Source: Vitellaria paradoxa (lineage: Eukaryota; Streptophyta; Magnoliopsida; Ericales; Sapotaceae). From it: 64,000 bases of DNA. Of this stretch, positions 22,797-34,652 are shown one piece after another. Every line of letters starts with the position of its first letter. The first letter of the stretch is position 1. Below the pieces are notes generated by a model. The model had not been told where the DNA came from. It did no database searches and saw only the letters and a list, made by a program, of their open reading frames with translations. The translations under genes and the position numbers were made by a program. Where the stretch lies: the NCBI GenBank assembly GCA_019916065.1, contig CM034236.1, positions 25,802,358 through 25,866,357 on the forward strand. Direction: 5' to 3'.

Positions 22797-23412
22797 GTGG
22801 CCGTTGGGTTTGGACCCGTGAACGACAACGTTGTATACTATATGCCCATAGCTGCGATGATTGTGATGTGATGATAAAAAGATAAAGAAAAGAATATAAC
22901 TTGATCATTTTGAGATTTATGTTGATGTATGTTTTGATGTTGGGATACACGGTGACTTGTAATTTATGAGTTATTGATGTTAAATTATTGCTAATCTAAT
23001 TTTTGTGCATATCACATATATTTTTATTATACATCATAGGTACAAGTGGATTAGTGTTCACATTCCTATAGGTTCTATTGCAGGTTATAAATCTAAGACT
23101 TAGGTAGGCCATTGTTGGATTTACATTTACGTCACCATAATATTATTTGGGGATTTATTTGATATGATTGTAAAGGCCTTGAGGTCTAGATTTCTAGTAT
23201 TATTTGGGATTGTGGTTAAAGCACTGTTGCCCTATTGCACCGAGAGTTAATTGTTATTAATTATTTTTAGTTTATTAATAAAATTATTATTATATCTTAT
23301 TGATGCTGCTCCAAGGTGGTTGTGTGACTCTGATTAGGGGTAATAGATATTTTAGTCTATGTTGTGTATGACTCATTCATTCATTCCTTGGATCACGAGA
23401 TTTGGGGTGTGA
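22797..23412 (+). repeat. Old Del/Tekay-like LTR fragment
   Basis: Diverged match to 20140-20862: ccgttgggtttggacccgtga (22801), aggtacaagtggatta near 23038, tctattgcagg near 23074, and the terminus gagatttggggtgtgata. Lacks its 5' part. Confidence 0.6.
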
Positions 23413-23692
23413 TAAAACTTTTTGAGTATTTGGTAAAACAAATAAAAATTTTTAGTAAGTTTTGATAACTTTTAGGTGTTTGGTAAAAATTTTGGTAACT
23501 TTTGATTTGGATTAATGAAATAACCATTATATCCTCGCCAACTCAGTAAAAAAAAAAAAAAAAAAAGCTTAGCAAAAATTATGTTTTAACAATTTGCCAA
23601 TTCAACAAAATTAGCAATTTTTAATGTTTTACCAAACAGTTAAAATAGCAAAAGTTGATTTTTTTTGGGTGCTTTTGTTTCTCATTCAAACG
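23413..23692. repeat. Dispersed repeat remnant, MITE-like
   Basis: Several ttggtaaaa phrases and an end reading cattcaaacggggcc (about 23683-23697), a common terminus of plant hAT-type MITEs. The left end is not defined. Confidence 0.35.
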
Positions 23693-23904
23693 GGGCCTAT
23701 TTTACATGAAGATAGTTTTTTAAATTGTTTCAAAAATTTATTTTATTTAATTCTTAACTTATGAAAATATAATAAAAATGTATGAAGAAACAAAAATTAT
23801 TTATTAACTCCATGCATAAAGTGTGTCCCCCACTTTTTTTTTTGGTAATTAATGTCCCCCACTTTTTAGTAATAATAAATCCTATGGTAATATGATGTAT
23901 AGCG
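23693..23904. other. AT-rich spacer
   Basis: No gene or RNA seen. A short duplicated phrase gtcccccactttttt occurs at about 23823 and 23851. Confidence 0.5.
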
Positions 23905-24000
23905 GTTTGATTTTGTTAGGTAAGACATGAATAATGCCAATGGTGATACGTGGGGACATTGTAATATTATCCGTTTTAGGCTTGGTCAACTGTTTTCGAG

Positions 24001-24056
24001 GGGGTCACCCATCTAGTACTGCTCCCACAGGAGCACGCTTAATCTTGGAGTTCTCA
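24001..24056 (-). pseudogene. 5S rRNA-like segment 1 within Cassandra-like LTR
   Basis: The minus strand reads gaactcc, agattaagcgtgctcc, then gcagtactagatgggtgaccc, matching the 5S rRNA internal control region (A box and C box) with several changes and a small indel. Only about half of a 5S gene is present, so this is an element-borne derivative, not an rRNA gene. Confidence 0.8.
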
Positions 24057-24421
24057 CTAAACCCAGTGTCCTCACGACTTTAAAACATATTATACTATAT
24101 TAATATCAAACATTACATATATGCCGCTTCCTTCCACTGCCCAGGTGATGTAGGCCAGAGGCATTGCTTCTCTACTCCACTCTCCTACAAGCAGAGTCCC
24201 TCATAGATAGGTCTCTTGCAGTCCTCTACAATCCTTTCCCTAACAGGGCACGCATCCTCGCATGGCCCCCTACTTCACTCTCTTGTAAGCAAAATCCCTC
24301 ACTTATAAGTCCCCAACACAGCACCCTCGTGTGGTCCCACACTTTTAGATATACTATTTGTAACGACTTACATTTACACAGTACAATATTGTTTGATTTG
24401 GGCTTGGTCACCTGCTTCTTA

Positions 24422-24478
24422 GGGGGTCACTTATTCTTGTATTGCTCACACTAGAGCACGTTTAATCCTAGAGTTCTC
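24422..24478 (-). pseudogene. 5S rRNA-like segment 2 within Cassandra-like LTR
   Basis: Same arrangement as segment 1 but more decayed: gaactct, ggattaaacgtgctc and aatacaagaataagtgaccc on the minus strand. C-to-T type changes dominate. Confidence 0.75.
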
Positions 24479-24540
24479 ACAGAACCTAGTGCCCTCATGG
24501 CCTTAAAACGCGTTGTTACTATATTGATGTCGAATATTAC

Positions 24541-24580
<40 letters not shown>

Positions 24581-24661
24581 TTTGGTAAGTAAGTGTAGGA
24601 TTTGGATTAATGGAAATAAGATGTACATAAGCAACAAGGCATACCCTCCTTTACAAAAGAA

Positions 24662-27600
24662 TTATCTACTATAATCTATACAAAAGTTTGGAATCCCCCA
24701 TCTATTACATAGCTTTATATTAACATCATTTGCTTTAAAACTTCCAATTTGCAAAGCTTTTGCCCTAACCTCACTTTTGATCTTGTCCACAAGGCTTTTT
24801 GCTGATAGTGATATCCCTCCAAAGACCAGTGCATTCCTCTCCATCCAAATGTTATAAATCATGGCAGCCTAAGCACATTTCTTGATGGTATTCTCAGGAG
24901 TCTTTTTGCTGAATTTCTTAACTGCCCACTCAAACTCACCTAACTAGTTTTGCCTAGGCCTTTCAAGTCTGTAGTTTGTTAACATCTTTCCATACTTGTC
25001 GCGAGAAATTGCAGTTAAAGAACAAGTGCTTGATGGTCTCTGATTCTTGCTTGCATTGTTCACATCTATCATTAGTAATTGTTCCCCAGCAGACCAGCTT
25101 ATCCTTCGTGTTGAGCTTCATTTTGATTGCAATCCATAGTGTAAAACTATGTCTAGCTACATTCCTTGGAAACCATACTAGTTGATGCCATGAGACACTT
25201 TGATGTTGTTCCCTTGGGGAGCTAAAGTGTATTATGCAGTTCTTGAGGCCATCCAGAAAAATTGATCAAGCTTGGTACAATCCGATTGTAGTTCAGTTGA
25301 GTTGACAATTTCCTACAGCTCCCAGGTAGTTGGAAAAGGCCATGCCCATCTGCCATCTTTGATTATAGCGGAGACCTTGGAGCTTACTGATATGGCTGCA
25401 TCATACGCTATTCTTGGTCCATACTTGGGAATTAATGGGCCTTGAGGGTGCCAATGACTGAACCATAAGGAAGCAGTCTCCCCATTGCCTATTTTATACC
25501 TAGAAATTTTGATTACAATAGACCTAAGCTTTAGAATCTTACATCAAGTCCATGAATAGTCAGCAAGAACCCTAATTTGCCAGAAGTCCTTTCTTTGGAG
25601 CAAGTGTTTGAAGCACTAATTAGCCCGCGGAGAGCGTTTATTTGAGCATAAATTCCAAATGTGGTGAAGTATGGCTGGCTTATTCCATTTTGAGAGCATC
25701 CGAAGCCCAAGCCCACATTCTTTCATAAGGTAGCAAACATCCTCCCATGCAACTTTACTCCCATGCTTTTTAAGCTCTGCACCCGACCAAAGAAATTGTC
25801 CAATTGCTTGCTCTATAACTCCATAAACTTTCTTTGGAACCATAAAATGGAGGTTTTAGTAAATTTGAATGCTAATTAAACAATACCGATTTGATGAGTA
25901 CAGGTCTTTCTGTATATGAAAGTGATCAGTTTGCCCAACTTTTGATCCTTGTAAGTATTTTATTAATAAGTGCTTGACAGTCTTTGTGGGTAAGCTTCGT
26001 TGAAATTAAAGGGACTCCCAGATATTTTACTGGCAGTGTTCCGGATTGATAACCCAAGATTGAGCAGAGTTGTTGCTTCATTCTTTCTTGTAATCCAGCT
26101 ATATATATCTTGCTCTTAGAATTATTAGGAGTAGCCCTAAGAACTTGTGGAATTCAGCAAGTGCTTTTTTGATGGGTAGGAAAGAGCGCTCATCACGCTC
26201 ACAAAAGATGAAGAGATCATCATGTAAATGCCAGATTGCTGATATCTATTCAGCACACTATAGAAGAAATGAGAAGGAGCTTTCGTTGACATATTTGTTC
26301 ATGAGCCTTGAAAAGTATTCTATGACTAGAATAACAAGTAAGGTGACATATGGTCCCCTTGCCTCAATCCTCTTGCACCGGAGAAATAGCCAACTAATAA
26401 GCCATTTAAGTTGATTGAGAATCTAGGTATAGTGATGTAAGACTGGATCCACCTCTTGAATTGTATAAGTAGGTTCGGGTCTTCTAGGATTTTTAAGACG
26501 AGGTTCCATAAGACCGAGTCAAAAGCTTTCTTCAAATAAATCTTAATAGCATGCCTAGGAGTGATGTTGGCTCGATGGTAGTTCCTCACCAGCTCTTGCA
26601 TCAAGAGTATTTGGTCGAATATTGATCTACCTTTCATGAAAGCTGCTTGAGTTGGCCCAATGACATAATGCAATATTCTCTTTAATCTATTAGCAATGAT
26701 CTTCGATATGCATTTATAAATAGTGGTGCAACATGAAATTGGCCTGAATTCATTCATAGTGCTTGGATTTGAGACCTTAGGAATAAGTGCAATAGCTGTA
26801 GTGTTCACCTCCTTTAATAGATTGAAAGAGCAAAAAAAGTCCTTTATTACTTTAATAAAATCCTCACCCACGATGCTCCAAGCATGCTTAAAGAAAAAGG
26901 CTATGTAACCATAAGGTCTTGGAGCTTTGTTATTTGGGAGAGAAAACAGTGTTTCCTTGATTTCCTCATTTGATACTTGTGATTAGGGGAGCTCTAATTC
27001 AGCTTGAGGAATATTAGATGCCATTAAATCAGTAGCTTGATCTAATTCCTCATCATTATCTTGTCGAATGCCCAGGACGTTCCTATAATAATCTATCACA
27101 AAAACTTTGACTTCTTTATATTCTTCAATTCTTGTCTCATTTTGATCATGGATTGACATAATCTCGTTTCTTAAGCAATGGGCCTTGATTTTTTGTGTGG
27201 AAGTAGCCTGTATTTTAATCCCCCAGCCTAATTATGTTGTCCTTGGCTTTTTGCTTGTAAAATGCTACGTCAGTTAGTGCAAGGTGTGTATAGCTAGCCA
27301 CTGCCTCCACTTCCTCTCTTCTTAGTTCAGCATTCAAAGGAGTGTATTGTAGCTTAACTTATATGGCTTCCATTTGAGCTTTGGCTATGCTTACCCTCTT
27401 TAAGATCTCTCCATACTTATTCAAATTCTTCAATTCAGTCTTTAGAGCTTTTAGTTTAGCACAAAGCCTGTACATGGGTGTGCCATTCATTTGCTTTGTC
27501 CAAGTTCTAGTAACTAATTCAGTGAATTCATGGTGTTTGGCCCAGAAGTTGAAAAACTTGAAGGGTTTCTTTCCTTGAGGGAGTTACTGCTTTATTTGTG

Positions 27601-28299
27601 GTAGTGCTGGGCTATGATTAGAGAGACCTTAGGGCAAGAAGACAGCTTCTGAATGAGGGTAGGTGTGTAGCCAAGCTTCATTAACTAGTACCCTGTCCAG
27701 TTTGCAAGAAATTGCTTTATCTAGTTGCTGCTTATTGCTCCATGTGTAGAATTGGCCTGAGAATTTAAGCTTGAAAGCTGTAGTATCCTCAATGCATGAG
27801 CAGAGATCTTGTGAAGCATTAATATCAATAGGAGCTCCTCTCATTTTTTCCTTATCGTCTTTTACTACATTGAAATCCCCAATCATTGCCCATTGTGTGT
27901 CATCTCCAAGTGCTTTACAATTATTAATTAGTTCATTCCATAAACTTTTCTTGGTTGTAGAGTTATTGTCAGCATATATGGAGAAAGCATGAAATTTGAT
28001 AGAGTAAGCCTTGTGGTGAACCTTGCAGAATATAAGCTAATGGGAAGTATACAAGATCTGTACTTCAAGATCTGAAGGGTCCCACAAAAGAATAATCCTA
28101 GCAGCATTTGCAGTATTACAATTACTGAAATATTCAAAACTTTGATTTATAGTTTTACATACCTTTTGCAAATTGAAATGCCTAACCTTTGCCTCAATGA
28201 TGCACAAAAGATTGAGTGAATTCTCCTTAATAGGTTTCTGGCTTCTACCTGCTTTAAGGTGCTATTAGCACCTCTTATGTACCATGCTACAAACTTCAT
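24662..28299 (-). pseudogene. L1 ORF2 (endonuclease-reverse transcriptase)
   Basis: Starts at ATG 28299 with MKFVAWYIRGAN, the L1 endonuclease N-terminus. Endonuclease motifs follow (MIGDFNVVKDDKEKMRG near 27885; SGQFYTWSN near 27750). RT then reads: IALIPKVSNPSTMNEFRPIS near 26790, GPTQAAFMKGRSIFDQIL near 26660, YLKKAFDSVLWNLV near 26545, GARGLRQGDHMSPYLL near 26350. The catalytic box is altered to HDDLFIFCERD (about 26230-26190). A zinc-binding RT tail (CEQCKQESETIKHLFFNC, about 25070-25020) and NIWMERNALVFGG near 24850 close it. Several frameshifts and stops; inactive. Confidence 0.85.
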
Positions 28300-28329
28300 T
28301 TCACTAGGTATGAAGGAGAGGCTTTAGCC

Positions 28330-30320
28330 TGGGTGACTTTCTGCTAATGTGAGGACTTGCTTTTAGCTTTCTTTTTCTTAGATGATTGCTCACTGGATTG
28401 AGTGTTGTTCTTCTTTGATTCATTAGTGCTTGCTAAATTGCTGGAATGGGGAGTTGATAAAGTGCTTGATTCATATAATTCCTTTGGAGGAGTAATTGTA
28501 CCATGTGAAGAAAGGTCAGGATCGTCTACCTACATGATTAGCTTAGAGCTAATGTCTGAACTTGATGGAACTAAACTTAACTCCACAGGCTGGTTGCTTA
28601 ATAGCGGTTGGGTCGTTCTAGTTTGTTTCATACTATCATCAACTACAAGGGGAATGATTTCAAGGGCTTGCTCATCTTCCACTTGGTTAAGGATATCAAA
28701 TTTGTTTGACTGGCCTGAATTTCATTCTTTTCCTCAGAAGACATTTGGCATTCTACCTTGGAGTTATTTGCTTGATCTTCTTATTGTTGCTTTGGCTTAG
28801 GTCTCTAGTCCTTCCTCACATGCTTGATGCATGAAATAGTCTTATGACCAAATGCTTTGCAGTGCTCACAAGTTGATGGCAGCCATTCGTATTCCACTCT
28901 TTGAAGATATTCTTTACCATTGTTGAATTCTATCTCGACTTCAAGTGGTGGGGTAAATCCAGCTTCAGTTTCTACACATTCTTGTATATGCCAGCCTTTG
29001 TTTTGTTGCAGTCATCTTATCAATGAATAAGGGAGTGCCAACTGCAGTAGCTATCTTACTCAGGCTCTTGGCAGACCACAGATGGAGCTTTAGATGAGGC
29101 ATCCTTATCCAAATTGGAATTGAGCTAATAGTTTCTTTATCATAGGAGCAGTTTGGTGACCACGGCTTCAGCAAAAGGGGTTTATCAAAATAGGACTAGG
29201 GACCCATTTCGAACATACTTTGCTTAATTTATCCATTCTCAAATTTGAAGACAAATACTCCAGCTTTAAATATATATAGGTTTATATTCTCGAAGGACTT
29301 CCATTATTTCTCCACGAATTGATTCATTTGCTTGAAGGCAGGCTTCATCCCCGGCACATATCCAATAAGTGAATTATCCCATTGGACTACTTTAGTAAAG
29401 CTAACTGATAGCCCATTTTCCTCTTGATCTGGTTGAATATATTCCAAACTAAACCCATTTTCTCTTAGCCTGTTAGATGTAAATAATTGAGCCCATTTTA
29501 AATTGGGTTGTTTGTTAGCACCTGGGCTATTTGGTCTGTTTTGACAAATAAGGGAGGGAAAGTCCATACGGTCTTTGAAATTTGAAATTTGGGAGCATAA
29601 CCCTGCAGATATTAAGGGCCAGCCACAACCCGAGTTATCTATTTGACTATCGGGTAAAGAGAAGGACTGCTTAGGTGACAGAGTTGGCTTATTAGGACCT
29701 ACCAGTCACATCAGTTAGTTAGGCAGTGCATTGCATACACTAAAGCTTTGATTAGGTGTATTCTTGCCATATACCTTATCATGGTCTTCAATGGCTGGTG
29801 TCCTCAGAATACTTTCATAAACTTTCATCTTCAAATTACTACTTTCATCGTGTCTGCCTCTACCAAACTTGCATTCTTTTCCCGCCATTGGTGAGGAGTG
29901 TTTTAGCTGTTTATGTGTTCCTGCTAGCTAGGCTATGCTACTGAAAACAAGCTCTTCTTGATCAGCTAGAGCTTCCTTAATTTGGGGGCCCGTAGCACTA
30001 GTTGATAGACCAGCTGTTCTAGTGCCAAAAACTTCTATCTCCATCTGTATTGCTTCATTTACTGATTGATGATTGTTCTTCTTCATCGTTGAAGCCTTGT
30101 TAGGAATATCAATTTGTTTCAACTTGAGGATTTCAGCTTACAGCTCTTCTATGCTACGACTGTGATATTGACCTTTGCTTGGCGAAGCTGGAAGGGAGTG
30201 AACCTTGACTTTTGAAACGTCGCTGCCTTGTAAATTGAAATGGACTTTGGACAAAATAGAAGTAGATGAAATTCTCGTAGGTTTCTCATCCAATCCTATG
30301 CCATCCTTGCTAGATTTCAA
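28330..30320 (-). pseudogene. L1 ORF1 (nucleic-acid-binding protein)
   Basis: Read right to left: Ser/Lys-rich N-terminal region (30320-29928), a segment with GVNKQP/ENGFSLEYIQP-like words (29567-29304), then the DUF4283/CCHC_4-type core (IPIWIRMPHLKLHLWSAKS; GTPLFIDKMTATKQRLAYTR, 29174-28965), and a CCHC knuckle CEHCKAFGHKTISC (about 28875-28830). Stops and frame changes separate the parts. In plant L1 elements this protein binds element RNA. The exact start is uncertain. Confidence 0.75.
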
Positions 30321-30405
30321 GAGGGCTGAAATGGTTGTAGGTTGTAGTTAGATCAACCATGAGATTTAGTGAGGGGAAGTAGACATAGAAGCTCTTATTG
30401 TGCTT

Positions 30406-30560
30406 TTCGAACATTAAATATATGCCATTTTAATCCACTATCTACGTGATGTGGGACAGAGGTATTGTTTCTCTATTTTATCTTTTGTTTCACTCTCTTG
30501 CATGCAGAACCCCTCACATGTAGGTCCCTCGCAATCACTCATAAGTTTTGCCTATTAACT
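30406..30560. mobile_element. Cassandra-like element, right remainder
   Basis: gatgtgggacagaggtattg (30451-30470) and the following caagtccctc-like text match 24150-24230, continuing the unit interrupted by L1. Confidence 0.65.
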
Positions 30561-31550
30561 TTTGTCAAAAAATTATCATAAAGTACTAAAAATTTGTCTT
30601 TCAAATGGGGCCATATTTTAGAGATATTTTTTACATTTTTTAGATGGCCACAAAGTCTTGGGGAACATGCGCTATTACTTATTTTTATTTATTACTTAGT
30701 TTAATTTTAAATTATTTATTTTTAAATAAATTTGTTAATATTTTTTTTAACATTAAACTCATCTTCTCAAATTCTGCAATTTCTTGGTAATTAATTAATA
30801 CCATTTAGATGATTTTAATTAAAATATGAAAAAAGAGAATATCATTAGCACTATAATTACAATCCATTTGAAATATATTAATAACAAATGTCACCTCTAA
30901 AAAAATGACTTTTAAGTGAGTTGGATAGAAAAAAAAACATCTAAAGTTTCATATGATAGCATCAAAATTAAAGTGGGAGTAAGCTTATTTGCAACACATT
31001 TTGTTTTTTCATTAATCAAAATTACATGATTGCCATTTTTTTCATTTTGTCGTACATTTTGTATGATTATAATACCATAAATAGATCTATAAATATTTAA
31101 TTCAAGACATAACAATAATGTTGTAAATACCCTAAATTAAATAGAAAATAATTTTAAAAAAAATATAGAAAGGAAAACTTACCAAAATATTTTTTAAAAT
31201 TTTTTGGATAAATGCATAGACAATTACCTCATAATTTTTTTTTAACATTCACTTATAGCATATGAGTTACTTTACTACGATAAAAATCTCTAATTCTAAT
31301 TTAAAAAAAAACATAAATACTATTATAAAAAAATTCAAATTTAGTTTGTTTGATAAATTTAACTACTTGCTTTTGCAGTTTTTTTGGTAAATTGGTTTTC
31401 TTTTTTTTGGTTGTTTTTTTTTTTTTCCTGTACATGATTAGTGTGAAAAAAAAATCTAATAGTTTACTTTCAATTTAGAATTTGCGATAAAAGTCAACAG
31501 AGGCAAGAACCATTAAAAAAGTTGAATTTATAAGTGCTCTTATTTTCATG
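30561..31550. other. AT-rich intergenic DNA
   Basis: No coding frame, RNA or structured repeat that I can support. Several T- and A-runs. Confidence 0.5.
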
Positions 31551-31558
31551 GTTGCAAG

Positions 31559-32288
31559 TAGGGTTGTGCATGGATCGATTCGACTCGGGTTCATAGCAAA
31601 CCTAGAAACAAATTGATTTTAGTTCTTGAACATTAGACCCAAAAACGAACCGATTTTAACTTGGAGTCGAGCCAAACCAAATAAAAAATATTAGGTTGGA
31701 TCGATTCGGGTTTCGAAGTAGCCTAAATCAGGTTGGATCGGGTTAGTTTTGGGTTGGCCCAATTTATTTATTTTTGAATCCTAAACAATCAAATAAATAA
31801 TATGATTACATATAATATAATAAATAATATTATGTATAAATAATATATTATGTATTAATATAATACTATAAATATTATAATATACATAATATTATATATA
31901 ATCATATGTATTATATATATTATCAATCTTACTATTTATAAAGTAACTTTTTTATATATCAGTTTAAAAGAATATGTTTTATACATAATAATATGTATAT
32001 CATATATATAATAAATAGTAATTGTTTTATATTTTTTAAAAAATTATTTTATATGTAATATAATAATAATATATATGATTATATATTATAATTTTCGGGG
32101 TTGGTTTGCGTTAAGCTATTTTCAATTTGATTTTTTGTTTACTAACTCGAGAATCAAACAAAAAATATTAGGTTGCTATATTTCTAAACCAAAATTGAAA
32201 CAATTTTGATATAGACCCAAACCAAATCAAAGCGGAGTGGTCTGATTGGTTCGGTTTTCAGTTTGTTCAGTTTTTTTGTGCACCCCTA
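31559..32288. mobile_element. hAT-type MITE, 730 bp
   Basis: Ends TAGGGTTGTGCA and TGTGCACCCCTA form imperfect terminal inverted repeats. They are flanked by an exact 8-bp duplication gttgcaag (31551-31558 and 32289-32296), the hAT signature. The interior is non-coding with a TA-rich, self-complementary centre (31795-32090), bounded by gggttggaTcggg-type stretches. Confidence 0.8.
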
Positions 32289-32317
32289 GTTGCAAGTCCT
32301 GTGTAAGAAAATGTGCT

Positions 32318-32787
32318 TTTAAAGATTGAGGAAATTTTGTCCGTATTTATATTTTTAATAATCATATAAAAATAGATTTGATTTTATTTTTTAACTTAAT
32401 TAAATAAAAATAATTTATTTCATTTTATTTTCTTTACAAAATTTTGTCATTTCTTTTTCATTTTAACATTTATTCTTTTTTTTTAACAAATCTTTCATGA
32501 TTTATTTATTTCAATATTTACCACACTTCTTATTTTTTCTTATATTTTATTTCCTTATATTATATTTAAAATATGAAACTAAATTATAAGAAGTGAAAGG
32601 TTCATATAGAACTCTAGTAAATGACTTGAGGGTGATGATAAAAGTTAAAATGACAAAGGATTTTAAAGAAAATGAAATTAATTTTATTTGATTAAGTTAT
32701 AAATAAAATAATATAAAATTTATTTTTATATGATTTCCTAAAATATAAATATAAATAAATTTTATTTTTTAGTCTTTAAAAAATTAT
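32318..32787. mobile_element. Foldback MITE, about 470 bp
   Basis: The left arm (32318-32490; aatcatataaaaatag, taacttaattaaataaaa, tttcattttattttcttta) is mirrored in the right arm (32625-32787). The arms are over 130 bp long. No coding frame. A target-site duplication is not clear. Confidence 0.65.
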
Positions 32788-32813
32788 TTTTTCATTTTAT
32801 TTGTCATGGTTAG

Positions 32814-32947
32814 TGATTGAGCACATATAATGTTATTTCATCATGATTTTGCAATGGGTTTTAAGTGTTTTATCTTCATAAATCTTATAAGTTATAATGA
32901 AGTGAGCTAATTTGCATATTTGTGGATGTTTGCAGGTGTTTGGTGAT
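32814..32947 (+). repeat. Element B 5' LTR, first part
   Basis: 134 bp that align with 63597-63730 with about two differences. Ends with gtgat, the duplicated target of element A; the LTR continues at 46809. Confidence 0.93.
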
Positions 32948-34636
32948 TGACCGCTCTCTAAATTGGTAGTGGCTCACTCTCAAGTATAAGAGGTCGGTCG
33001 TAGTCTTTTCTAGGTGAGTCCTAGGTCATCTTCACAGGGAACAAAAGTGTGCCTAAGTGTTGGGAACCTTGTTTCAAAAACACTTGCAAAAATCTCAAAA
33101 AGAAAAGATGAAAATCTTTTTGGGGTTTTCGAATAAGTAATTGAAAATTCGATTTGAAAATAATTGGGAAAACGATTTGAAAGTTTAAAAGAAATACACT
33201 TAAACTAAGAATGACACCCTAAGGAAGCAACCAATTCAAACACTTAACAGAGTACGTGAATTACTTAAACACTTGGATTAATGGAGATACTTGGTTTTAA
33301 CCTAGTCCTATAATGTCCTCGAAGGCTTGGACTTGAATATGAAATTAACTTAACCTAACCTTTACACATGTAAGATCAGGCCGAAAAATTCAACGTTAAA
33401 AAATCTTATTTCATAAAGAAATTGTAACTCCGAGGTCTTGAAGTCAAGTTCGAAATCACCGGGACATGGAATTAACCTCCGATTCACTTTCGTGTAAACG
33501 GGGGTCAATTGTATCACAGGGTTTCGTTTTCGAAAGAAATCAACCTAAAATTACAATTCTTATGTTATCATTCAAAAGATAATGAATTCATTTCAATTTG
33601 TTCTGTCCGAGTCCAAGACCTTCAATTTCATTACGAACCTAGGTTAAAACCAAGAAAAGCCCTAGCCTAGCATAGCGAAAGTATAAGCGGAACAATTCGA
33701 AAAGAAAAACATCTTCAATATGCAACAAACTACAAGAACGAAATAAATCGAAAAGGTTTAAAACAGTTTTGAAAGCAAATCAATACAAACTAAGTCTACG
33801 AAACACTACGAAGCGAACATACCAGACAAAACACTTAAAACATGAGATTTTTATTAAAACAAACTAACAAATTAAAACTTACACATGAATTGTACTACGA
33901 AAACAAGATTGAACTTGAACAATCCAAAGCGAAAGCAACGAGTCCCAAATCCTTGGTGCAATTCGAATGTAATTTTTACATAAAACTCTTAGAAGAGAAA
34001 ATCTGAACTTTTCCTAGGGTTCCCACCCTGTCCTTATCAAAATTCTACCCTTTTATATTATTACAAAAGTCAGGGGTAAAATGGTAAAATTACACTCTAA
34101 ATTTCCTGTTGGACTTGTGCTAGAAGAGTACCCATGGGCGCCCATGCTATAGGTGGGGCGCCCATGCTTGAGGTGTTTGATGAAGTCCTCAAAGAACAGG
34201 CCAAAATCAGCAGGCATTACCCTCCTCTATGGGCGCCCATCTGATAAAGAGTGGGGCGCCCAAGGTCAGACAGGGGCGCCCATAGGTCTAGGTGGGGCGC
34301 CCATGCTTGACTGTTCTCCAACTGTTCGATGAAAGGCCTCTGAGAACCTGCTCCTCTCCCAAAATTAGCTCTCTGTGGGCGCCCATCTGCTATAGGGTGG
34401 GGCGCCCATGCTTCTGGTGGGGCGCCCATGCTTCTGGTGGGGATTATCCCACTTTGTTTCCTTGCTCTTTTGACCTTTCTTTTCATCCTCCTTCACCAAG
34501 TGGAGCACCAAAACCTACAAAAGTCCAAAAGCACATAAATTAGCTTCTTTCCTTAAAAGATAAGAGATTTATGTAATTAAAACACCTAAAACCATTCACA
34601 TTATCATAGTAAGTGTGCATTTTATGTGCTCAATCA
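32948..34636 (-). repeat. Element A 3' LTR
   Basis: In element sense runs TGATTGAGCACATAAAATG to AGAGCGGTCA. The minus strand carries aatataaaaggg (about 34048-34060) as a TATA box, and nine copies of GGGCGCCC upstream of it (34137-34427). Pairs with 45121-46808. Confidence 0.95.
34137..34430. repeat. GGGCGCCC palindrome array in element A 3' LTR
   Basis: Nine exact GGGCGCCC octamers within about 300 bp, most extended to tggggcgcccatgct. They sit upstream of the TATA box in the U3-like region, irregularly spaced (about 20 to 85 bp). The same array is at 46309-46602. Confidence 0.9.
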
Positions 34637-34652
34637 TACCCCCCAACCTAAA
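34637..34652 (-). other. Element A polypurine tract
   Basis: Minus strand tttaggttggggggta directly before the 3' LTR; element B has the equivalent tract at 63581-63596. Confidence 0.85.

Larger units (their letters stand above)
23905..24560. mobile_element. Cassandra-like TRIM element (left part)
   Basis: Two related units about 427 bp apart each read cttggtca(a/c)ctg, an antisense 5S-like block, agttctcac(t/a)(a/g)aaccYagtg, and an AT-rich stretch. The intervening DNA (24140-24350) has the gatgtRggccagaggcattgcttctc phrase that recurs at 30451. Cassandra elements are small non-coding LTR elements whose LTRs carry 5S rRNA promoter sequence. The second unit is split by the L1 at 24561-30405. 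Confidence 0.7.
24561..30405 (-). mobile_element. L1-type LINE inserted in the Cassandra-like element
   Basis: Minus-strand non-LTR element of about 5.8 kb with ORF1 and ORF2 in plant L1 order. The Cassandra sequence is interrupted at gtcgaatattacatata (about 24530-24546) and resumes at ttcgaacattaaatatatgcc (about 30407-30427). The repeated cgaaYattaMatata is a likely target-site duplication. The 3' end lies against a TA microsatellite (24547-24575). Confidence 0.85.

Noticed and set aside
24001..24056. Functional 5S rRNA gene
   Set aside because: Only part of the 5S sequence is present, with indels, and it is embedded in a repeated LTR-like unit.
24164..24454. 96-residue plus-strand frame between the two 5S-like blocks
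   Set aside because: Lies wholly in Cassandra-like non-coding LTR sequence and includes the 5S-derived block.
34137..34430. Regularly repeated palindromes as a CRISPR-like array
   Set aside because: Repeats are only 8-15 bp, spacing is irregular, and the location is a plant LTR; no cas genes are possible here.
34217..34486. Open frames rich in Gly/Ala/Pro/Trp across the LTR palindromes (also 46269-46658, 46813-47078, 63690-63994)
   Set aside because: They are by-products of the GGGCGCCC repeats read in different frames, on both strands, and lie in LTRs upstream of or across the promoter.
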